Shown here one piece after another: positions 6,369 through 11,879 of a stretch of 11,879 nucleotides of DNA. A program made the translations under genes and the position numbers. The notes beneath the pieces were generated by a model that worked only from the letters and a program-made list of their open reading frames with translations, made no database searches and had not been told where the DNA came from. Each line of letters opens with the position of its first letter. The first letter of the stretch is position 1. This stretch comes from Armatimonadetes bacterium UBA5419 (GTDB taxonomy: Bacteria; Armatimonadota; UBA10988): the NCBI GenBank assembly GCA_002409445.1, contig DHNJ01000215.1:488-12366 (forward strand). Reading direction: 5' to 3'.

Positions 6369-8477
6369 CTAGCGCGCCGACACCCAGACCTGGTGGCGCC
6401 CGCTCGTTAGGCGCACCGCCGCCAGGCGCTCCGGCCGAGTGACGCGCGCACGCGCCGGCTGCCCATCGACAAGGACGTTCCAGGGCCGGAACGGGCAGCG
6501 CAGGGTCACCGTCGCCCCGGTCGCGCTGTCGATCTCGCCGCGCACGTTCTCGCCATCGGCAAGCAGCGCGACGTCGACGGGCTGCGTCGACGACAGCAGC
6601 TCGCCGCCCGGCACCAGCAGCCGCGTCACGCGCCGCGCGATCAGCTGCGTCCACTGCCCCCGTCCGTCGCGGCGCAGTGCTAGGTAACCCGCGTCGCAGA
6701 TAAGGTTTGGCAACACGATGCCGCGGTCCTGGGTGGGAAACAGGACGTCCTCTTCCAGCCCGCCCGGCAGCCGCAGCGTCGCGCCGACCGTGTCCTCGTC
6801 GGTCACCAACGTCGCCCCGGGCGCTTCGGTCGCGCCGTCGGCGGTCGAGGCCAGGACCACCAGAAACTGCGTCCGCGCCACCGGCGCGTTGGTCGTCAGC
6901 CGCAGCCGCCGCGCGACCAGCGGACCGTCCGCCTTCTCCCGCGCCTCCTCGGTCGCCAGCTGCAGCCGATCCGGCCGCAGCGCGTGGACCACCAACCCGC
7001 CGGGTGGACCGCCCAGACGCGCGCGCCCGCCGTCGAGCGTGGTCAGGGCACCCGGCGTGTGCAGACGCCACTCCCAGGCCACCGGCCGCTCGGCGGCGAG
7101 CACATCCCAGACCACACAGTAGCCCCCGGCGAACCCAACGTGGCGCGTGAACGTCCGCACACCGGCTTCCGGCGGGTACGCGCCGCTCGCCTGGCCGACG
7201 AGGCAGCCGCCCACCTCGCTCAGCCACGCCGCCTCGAGGTAGGCACCCGTCGGCGGCCGCAGTGCTGGCATCAGTTGACCGCGGCCATCGACCATGACGG
7301 TGTTGTGCCACTCGCTACCGGGGTGCGTCAGGTCGCCCGTGTCGCTGACCAGCGGCTGGCCATCGGCCCAGAGCAGCAGGTGATTGGCGTCGGCGTGGGT
7401 CGCGCCCGGTGCCGGGCCGGTGGCCAGGGCGACCAGCTGCGCGCCGCGCGTCCAGCTGCTGCGCCAGACGGCCATGCCGCGCTGGTCGAAGACGTGGTAG
7501 ATGCGGCCCGAGGGCTCGCGACGGGGCAGATCGTCGCCGCCAAAAAGGACGGCGAACGGTGTGCCGCGGCCCAGGTCGGCCGCGCGCCATGCCTGCACCG
7601 CCGCCCGCCAGCCCGGCTCCTCGGGCGCGCGCCGGGCTAGCGCCAACAGCGGCCAGAAGGCCGGCTCGGTGACCCAGCGCACGTGCGCCCCCGGCCGGTC
7701 GTCGGCCAGGGCCTCGGCCCGCGGAAGATCGTGGCGGCCGGCGCGGTCCAGGTCCAGCCCGTCGTCCATCGCCGGGGCTAGTCCGTGCAGCGCCACGCGC
7801 CAAGCTTCACGGAACAGGCCGCGGTCGAACCAGTCGGCCTTGGTCGCGCGCTCCTCGGCATCGGCCACGCGAGTCAGCAGCGGCAGCAGCAGGTGCCAGT
7901 CGTCCAATCCCGTTGGCCACCAGCCATCGGTAGCCACCTCCGCGAGGGTCGCGGTTAGCCGCGGCTCGGTCAATGCCAGCCACGCCGCCTCGGCCTCGTC
8001 TGGCCCCAACGCGCGCGCCGCGAGCCGCAGGCCGGCGCCCAGGGCCACCGCGTCCGGATTGCTTGGCCCTCCGTCGAGACCGATGAGCATGTCATGGGCC
8101 GCCGCCGCGCGCGCGCCGAGCGTCGCCCCCCACGCCGCGTACTCGGCGGCCGGCAGCACGTCATCGAGGATGTCATAGGCCCAGGCTAGTGCGGCGAGAT
8201 CCGTACCGGCAACGGTGGGCGTCTTCGGGTCCTCGGCGACCAGCAGGCGAAGGTGGGTGCGGAGCCAATCGACATCGCTGCGCAGACCGGTGACCGCGGC
8301 GACGAACGCGGCCGACTCGACCACGGCCGCCACCGTCCGGGGCGGACGCAGCGTGCTGGGCCGCATGTCGTCGCGGCAGAGGCGGTAGGCCGGCGTGGGG
8401 TGGTTAGCCAGCCGGTCGCGCAGCGCATCCCACCGGTGCGGCGCGAGATGCAGCCACGGCCGTCGGCCGCCGTCCAC
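6369..8477 (-). CDS. Heparinase II/III-like family protein
   Basis: A 702-residue protein if it starts at GTG 8477, 2 nt after the nuoI stop. This start makes the N-terminus DGGRRPWLHLAPHRWDALRDRL, which fits the usual opening of this family; the open frame runs further upstream only over nuoI in another frame. The N-terminal half (about 40-300) is an Ala/Leu-rich helical region like the alpha/alpha toroid of polysaccharide lyases. The C-terminal half is beta-rich and contains the family signature THADANHLLLWADGQPL (360-376), then DTG (379-381) and WHNTVMVDGR (390-399). Known members cleave acidic polysaccharides. No signal peptide is visible, so it is probably cytoplasmic, which would fit turnover of imported or internal glycans. 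Its substrate cannot be read. It appears cotranscribed with nuoHI, an odd partner. Confidence 0.8.
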   Translation of the reverse strand: MDGGRRPWLHLAPHRWDALRDRLANHPTPAYRLCRDDMRPSTLRPPRTVAAVVESAAFVAAVTGLRSDVDWLRTHLRLLVAEDPKTPTVAGTDLAALAWAYDILDDVLPAAEYAAWGATLGARAAAAHDMLIGLDGGPSNPDAVALGAGLRLAARALGPDEAEAAWLALTEPRLTATLAEVATDGWWPTGLDDWHLLLPLLTRVADAEERATKADWFDRGLFREAWRVALHGLAPAMDDGLDLDRAGRHDLPRAEALADDRPGAHVRWVTEPAFWPLLALARRAPEEPGWRAAVQAWRAADLGRGTPFAVLFGGDDLPRREPSGRIYHVFDQRGMAVWRSSWTRGAQLVALATGPAPGATHADANHLLLWADGQPLVSDTGDLTHPGSEWHNTVMVDGRGQLMPALRPPTGAYLEAAWLSEVGGCLVGQASGAYPPEAGVRTFTRHVGFAGGYCVVWDVLAAERPVAWEWRLHTPGALTTLDGGRARLGGPPGGLVVHALRPDRLQLATEEAREKADGPLVARRLRLTTNAPVARTQFLVVLASTADGATEAPGATLVTDEDTVGATLRLPGGLEEDVLFPTQDRGIVLPNLICDAGYLALRRDGRGQWTQLIARRVTRLLVPGGELLSSTQPVDVALLADGENVRGEIDSATGATVTLRCPFRPWNVLVDGQPARARVTRPERLAAVRLTSGRHQVWVSAR

Positions 8478-8479
8478 GA

Positions 8480-8947
8480 CTAGACCACCGGGGGAACGAG
8501 CAGGCGCTCCTTGTGGTAGACGAAGCCGTCGCGATGGTACTCGGAGATGCTGTACTCGCCGGTCAGCACAATCGCGCCGGTCGGGCAAGCTTCCTCGCAC
8601 ATGCCGCAGAAGATGCAGCGCAGCATGTTGATCTGATAGACCGTCGCGTAGCGTTCGCCGGGCGAGTAGCGCTCTTCGTCGGTATTCTCGCCCGCCTCGA
8701 CATAAATGCAGTCCGACGGGCAGGCGGCGGAGCAGAGGGAGCAGCCGATGCACCGTTCGAGGCCCGCGTGGGGCCCTTCATGATAACGGCGGAGGATATG
8801 ACGCCAGCGGGCGCGGTCGGGCACCGGCTTGCGCTCTTCAGGATATTCGTAGGTCACCGGTGGGGTGATCATCGTCTTGCCGGTCGTGCGGAACCCTTCC
8901 CGCAGCGGCTCGATGACCTCCAGGACCTGCTCTAGAAACTCACGCAT
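8480..8947 (-). CDS. nuoI: NADH-quinone oxidoreductase subunit I
   Basis: A 155-residue ferredoxin-like subunit of respiratory complex I that carries the two 4Fe-4S clusters (N6a/N6b) passing electrons toward the quinone site. Both motifs are complete: C66-x2-C69-x2-C72-x3-C76-P (CIGCSLCSAACP) and C111-x2-C114-x2-C117-x3-C121-P (CIFCGMCEEACP). The short tail after the second motif, EYSISEYHRDGFVYHKERLL, is typical of the family. The ATG at 8947 lies inside the end of nuoH, an 8-nt overlap, so the two subunits are probably translationally coupled. The expected next gene, nuoJ, is missing; a heparinase-like gene follows instead. Confidence 0.96.
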   Translation of the reverse strand: MREFLEQVLEVIEPLREGFRTTGKTMITPPVTYEYPEERKPVPDRARWRHILRRYHEGPHAGLERCIGCSLCSAACPSDCIYVEAGENTDEERYSPGERYATVYQINMLRCIFCGMCEEACPTGAIVLTGEYSISEYHRDGFVYHKERLLVPPVV

Positions 8948-10112
8948 TGGCCTCTACCTTTGACGGCCGGCGGCGGTACCAAACGGCCACGCCCACCACC
9001 AGCACCAACACGAACACACGGAACCAACCGGTCGAGCTGAGGATGTTGCCGTGCAGCATACCGGCCACCGCCTGCGCGATGGCGACGTACGTCAACCAGG
9101 CTAGGCCCGCGGGCAGCAGCACCACCCAGCCCATGCCCATTAGCTGGTCCCAGCGGAACCGCGGATGTGTCCAGCGCAGCCAGATGAAGCAGAAGACCAG
9201 CGAAGCCAGCTTCAGCATGAACCAGAAGATCGGCGCCAACTCGCGCAGCACCGGGATGCCGGACACATTCAGGCTGGCGAGCAACGGGATGCCGGCGAAC
9301 GGGCTGAGCCAGCCGCCGAGGAACAGGCAGGTCGCGACCGCCGAGATGATCGAGATGTGGATGTACTCACCCATGTAAAACATGGCGAAGCGGAAGCTCG
9401 AATACTCGGTGTGGTAGCCCGCGGTCAGCTCGGGCTCGGCCTCGGCCAGGTCGAACGGCGCGCGGTTGGCTTCGGCGACAGCGGCGATAGCGTAGATCAC
9501 AAACGCCGGCAGCTGCCAGATGATGTTCCAGCCCAGCGGCCCGACGCCCTGCTGCCCCAACACGACGGTGCGCAGCGACAGCGCGTGTCCGCCATGAACC
9601 GCGGCGTACGCGCTCGCGCCGACGACGACGGCCAAGATGCCCAGGCTCAGGCCCAGCTCGTAGCTGATCATCTGCGCCGCGGCACGCACCGCGCCGAGTA
9701 GCGACCACTTGTTGTTCGAGCTCCAGCCGCCGAGCACCACGCCGTAGACCGCCAGCGCGGAGAGCGCGGTGATCCAGAGCAGGCCGATGTTGACGTCGCC
9801 GCCCATGAGGTTGCCAAACGGCACGACGGCCAACGCGGCGATGGACGGGACGACGGTGATGACCGGCGCGAGTAGGTAGATCACGCGGTCGACACCGAAG
9901 GGCGTGATGTCTTCCTTGAACATCAGCTTGACCACGTCGGCCACGGGCTGGAGCAGCCCGGCGGGGCCCACGCGGTTAGGGCCGAGGCGCGCCTGGATGC
10001 GCCCGCAGACACGGCGCTCGAGCCAGATCCAGATCGGCAGGAGCAGCAAAATGATCAAGCAGGCGACAATCGGAGCGAAGACGATCCGCCAGAGCCATTC
10101 CCAAGAACCCAT
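8940..10112 (-). CDS. nuoH: NADH-quinone oxidoreductase subunit H
   Basis: A 390-residue membrane subunit of complex I that helps form the quinone-binding chamber at the joint of the peripheral and membrane arms. About eight hydrophobic segments are visible, the first near residues 8-29. Family motifs are kept: GRIQARLGPNRVGP (37-50), GGWSSNNKWSLLGAVRAAAQ (128-147) and the acidic loop EANRAPFDLAEAEPELTAGY (214-233) followed by HTEYSSFRFAMFYMGEY. The start is placed at ATG 10112, not the upstream in-frame GTG 10130, because AGGAAGG lies 6 nt before the ATG. It overlaps nuoI by 8 nt. Upstream, a separate promoter lies over the end of a DUF4349 gene, and no nuoG or other complex I gene is adjacent. 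Confidence 0.96.
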   Translation of the reverse strand: MGSWEWLWRIVFAPIVACLIILLLLPIWIWLERRVCGRIQARLGPNRVGPAGLLQPVADVVKLMFKEDITPFGVDRVIYLLAPVITVVPSIAALAVVPFGNLMGGDVNIGLLWITALSALAVYGVVLGGWSSNNKWSLLGAVRAAAQMISYELGLSLGILAVVVGASAYAAVHGGHALSLRTVVLGQQGVGPLGWNIIWQLPAFVIYAIAAVAEANRAPFDLAEAEPELTAGYHTEYSSFRFAMFYMGEYIHISIISAVATCLFLGGWLSPFAGIPLLASLNVSGIPVLRELAPIFWFMLKLASLVFCFIWLRWTHPRFRWDQLMGMGWVVLLPAGLAWLTYVAIAQAVAGMLHGNILSSTGWFRVFVLVLVVGVAVWYRRRPSKVEANA

Positions 10113-10118
10113 GCCGTG

Positions 10119-10125
10119 CCTTCCT
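10119..10125 (-). promoter_or_regulatory. Ribosome binding site of nuoH
   Basis: AGGAAGG on the - strand, 6 nt before ATG 10112. It decides the start in favour of ATG over the GTG at 10130, which lies upstream of this site. Confidence 0.75.
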
Positions 10126-10143
10126 GCCACTCCCCCCGGCCCG

Positions 10144-10172
10144 ATAATACCGCGTCACCGCCCGCTTGCCAA
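10144..10172 (-). promoter_or_regulatory. Predicted sigma70 promoter of nuoHI-heparinase unit
   Basis: On the - strand, TTGGCA (10172-10167) is separated by exactly 17 bp from TATTAT (10149-10144). Each hexamer matches the consensus at five of six positions, and the -10 is an A/T island in very GC-rich DNA. The start of transcription would be near 10137, leaving a leader of about 25 nt. The -35 lies within the last codons of the DUF4349 gene. Confidence 0.65.
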
Positions 10173-11033
10173 GGCCGCCGCACGGCGGCGCGCCCGCCAG
10201 CGCCGCCAGGCCACCACCAGCGCCCACAGCCCCAGCCAGTACGGCGCCAGGACCAGCGCGTACGTCGCTAACGTGAGCAGCCCCTGGCCCACGACGGCGA
10301 AGGAGTTGATCGCGTTGCCCCAGACCGTGCCGTAGCGCCAGCCGGCCACCGGCTGCACCCCCGCCGGCGTGACCAGGGTCACCGTCACCGTCGACAGCGC
10401 GACCTGGTTGGCCAGGTACCGCTGCCGGCCCTCGACCTGCTCGATCTCGCCCCGGACTCGGGCCAGCTCGCGCTCCACCTCAAGCAAGTTCTGCACGTTC
10501 CCGGTCTGCTTGAGCAACTCGATCAGCCGCTGCTCGCCTTGCCGCTTGGTCTTGACCCGCGCCTCCAGGTCGACCCACTCCTCGCCGACATCCTGCGTGC
10601 CGATCTCGCGGCTCAGCGGGCGGCCCAGCGCGCTGATCTCGGTCATCAGCGGCTCGAACTTCTCGACGGGTACGCGCAGCGTGATCTCGGCCCGCGCGGT
10701 GCCGCTCAGGGTCTGGGTCAGGTCGCCCGCGTAGCCACCCAACCCCTGGACCACCCCGCGCACCTCGGCCAGCGCGCGGTCGACGTCATTGACCTCGATC
10801 GTCACGGCGCCGGTGTAGATGAGCTTGGTCTGAATCGCGGCCGTGCTCGGCAGCTCCGCGGCAGCGGAGGTCTGGAGCGTCGGCGGCGATGCGGGCGCCG
10901 CTTCGCCCGCAGCTCCCGCGTCGTACCACTCGGCGCGTCCGCTCGGCGCCCCGGACGGGCTGCTACACGCCCCGAGCACCACGGCGCCGACCAGCGCCAA
11001 CACCACGCCCCGCAGCCACCGGCTCGCGCCCAT
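10155..11033 (-). CDS. DUF4349 family lipoprotein
   Basis: A 292-residue protein with a signal peptide and lipobox LGAC, C23 being the lipidated residue. After a flexible Ala/Pro/Ser linker (24-66) comes the DUF4349 domain: a first beta/alpha part (70-145, LIYTGAVTIEV and a ferredoxin-like fold pattern with TLRVPVEKFEPLM), a charged helical stretch likely to form a coiled coil (about 155-208, with LLEVERELARVRGEIEQVEGR), and a beta return (STVTVTL). One membrane helix lies near 250-275, followed by a basic tail (WRRWRARRRAAA) expected in the cytoplasm. The family's function is not established. The ATG at 11033 has GCGGAGAG a few bases upstream. It faces away from the gene at 11095. Confidence 0.88.
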   Translation of the reverse strand: MGASRWLRGVVLALVGAVVLGACSSPSGAPSGRAEWYDAGAAGEAAPASPPTLQTSAAAELPSTAAIQTKLIYTGAVTIEVNDVDRALAEVRGVVQGLGGYAGDLTQTLSGTARAEITLRVPVEKFEPLMTEISALGRPLSREIGTQDVGEEWVDLEARVKTKRQGEQRLIELLKQTGNVQNLLEVERELARVRGEIEQVEGRQRYLANQVALSTVTVTLVTPAGVQPVAGWRYGTVWGNAINSFAVVGQGLLTLATYALVLAPYWLGLWALVVAWRRWRARRRAAALASGR

Positions 11034-11054
11034 CGTGCTCTCCGCTACGACGCA

Positions 11055-11085
11055 AGTGTAGAGGATTTCGGCCGCCGGCGGCTAA
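11055..11085 (-). promoter_or_regulatory. Candidate promoter of the DUF4349 gene
   Basis: On the - strand, TACACT (11060-11055) is a fair -10. TTAGCC (11085-11080) is a weak -35 at a 19-bp spacing. The gap to the ATG at 11033 is suitable, but the call is weak. Confidence 0.3.
11071..11082. repeat. 12-bp perfect palindrome in divergent intergenic gap
   Basis: GCCGCCGGCGGC is its own reverse complement and lies between the divergent DUF4349 and YbjN-like genes, touching the candidate -35 of the former. It could be a regulator site, but GC-only palindromes arise easily in such DNA. Confidence 0.35.
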
Positions 11086-11094
11086 CCCGCACCT

Positions 11095-11670
11095 GTGGGC
11101 ACGAGCCTGAAGCAAGTCATCGACTACCTGGAGCGGGACCGCCAGCGGTTCCGCCGGGACGCGGACACCGACCTGCTCCTGGTCCACGGGGCGGGGACGA
11201 TGCGCCGCTGGACCCTCGAGATCCGCCTCTCCGAGGGCGGCGACTGCCTCCATCTGCGGGTGCCGCGGGTGCTAGAGCTGCGCGAGTCCGACCACATCGC
11301 CGATGTGGCCCTGGCCCTGCTCGAGCTGCACTATCAGATCAAGCTGGGCCGCTTCGGACTCGACCCGCACGACGGCGAGGTGGACGCGGAGATCGTGCTG
11401 CCGCTGGACGACGCGACGTTGTCGTACCGCCAGTTTCAGCGCGCGCTGGGGACCTTGCTGCTGCTCGTGGACCAGCAGGCGCCGCGGCTCGAGGCGATCG
11501 CCGCCGACGGGCGCGCGCCGCACGAAGAGGACGAGTTGGCGCACTTCGAGCGGTTCCTCGCGGACCTGGCGGAGGCCAGCGGCCTGCCCGTCGAGGTCTT
11601 GCGACAGACGATCATCGAGAGCGGGGACTGGCCGCCAGCCGATGAGCAGAGCGGAGATGGTGATGAATGA
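11095..11670 (+). CDS. YbjN-like domain protein (putative)
   Basis: A 191-residue soluble acidic protein without signal peptide or membrane segment. The pattern of an N-terminal helix (LKQVIDYLERDRQRFRRD, 5-22), a beta stretch with a short-chain hydrophobic core (LLLVHG, then WTLEIRLS and CLHLRVP), a helix (HIADVALALLELHYQIKLGRF) and then EVDAEIVLPLDDATLSYRQFQRAL resembles the YbjN / type III chaperone-like fold. I hold this call loosely. The tail (about 155-191) is Glu/Asp-rich. The start is GTG 11095, with no ribosome site upstream, so it may be leaderless or start elsewhere; the frame has no better start nearby. The following gene begins inside its last 8 bases. Confidence 0.6.
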   Translation: MGTSLKQVIDYLERDRQRFRRDADTDLLLVHGAGTMRRWTLEIRLSEGGDCLHLRVPRVLELRESDHIADVALALLELHYQIKLGRFGLDPHDGEVDAEIVLPLDDATLSYRQFQRALGTLLLLVDQQAPRLEAIAADGRAPHEEDELAHFERFLADLAEASGLPVEVLRQTIIESGDWPPADEQSGDGDE

Positions 11671-11879
11671 CATCGTGAGCCGGTGGCGTGCGTTGCCCAC
11701 GCCGTTGGTCGACGGCCGGGTGACCCACTGCGAACTGCTCCTAGCCGACGGCCGCATCCGCTTCACCGAGCCGAAGGACGTCGTGGCGATGCGTCTGCTC
11801 GGCTCGCTGCGCCGGCGCGGGCGCTGGCTGGCGGCGACCGTCGGCGGCGCGATCGCCACGCTGGCGCTGCGCGGCGTGC
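11663..11879 (+). CDS. Unknown protein, N-terminal part, runs off window
   Basis: An open frame from ATG 11663 to the right edge, 72 codons, beginning MNDIVSRWRALPTPLVDGRV. GCGGAG at 11651-11656 lies 6 nt upstream of this ATG and favours it over in-frame ATGs at 11642 and 11657. It overlaps the YbjN-like gene by 8 nt, which suggests coupling and a shared job. A segment with basic residues (LRRRGRW) is followed by WLAATVGGAIATLAL, a possible membrane helix. I do not recognise the family from this part. Confidence 0.6.
   Translation, partial: MNDIVSRWRALPTPLVDGRVTHCELLLADGRIRFTEPKDVVAMRLLGSLRRRGRWLAATVGGAIATLALRGV

Noticed and set aside
8478..8753. N-terminal extension of the heparinase-like frame across nuoI
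   Set aside because: The translated extension is a frame-shifted copy of the nuoI coding region; the family-like N-terminus begins just after GTG 8477.

Overview
This is a GC-rich bacterial window with close gene packing and no mobile element, CRISPR array or RNA gene that I can see. Several traits fit a Chloroflexota (Thermomicrobia/Sphaerobacter-like) or similar deep-branching high-GC bacterium: the order ribD-ribE-ribBA-ribH, a single-RRM glycine-rich RNA-binding protein, a DUF4349 lipoprotein, and a split nuo locus. This lineage call is an inference and has not been tested by any search.

Layout. Bases 1-4327 (+) form one tightly spaced run: the end of ribD, then riboflavin synthase (ribE), the bifunctional ribBA, lumazine synthase (ribH), an HtrA-type membrane-anchored serine protease, and a lipoprotein of unknown function. 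Junctions are overlaps or short gaps, so an operon is likely. The first four genes make riboflavin from GTP and ribulose 5-phosphate; the last two act at the cell surface and look like passengers. Bases 4328-4559 hold a promoter and a structured leader of about 150 nt for a glycine-rich RRM protein (4560-5054, +), which ends at a hairpin terminator shared with convergent sucC.

Bases 5142-11033 (-) read leftward. From right to left they are a DUF4349 lipoprotein, nuoH, nuoI, a heparinase II/III-like protein and sucC (succinyl-CoA synthetase beta). A good sigma70-type promoter (TTGGCA, 17 bp, TATTAT) sits over the end of the DUF4349 gene. It makes nuoH-nuoI-heparinase-like a separate transcript, cut off from the other complex I genes. 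From 11095 (+) a divergent pair begins: a YbjN-like protein and an overlapping unknown gene that runs off the end.

Most of the content is housekeeping. The parts that most deserve a second look are the control region of the RRM gene (a 9-bp direct repeat two helical turns apart, a 10-bp palindrome, and a leader hairpin with an alternative pairing to the start region), the altered RPGH motif in RibBA, and the isolated nuoHI-heparinase unit. I did not find a clear new multi-gene system.
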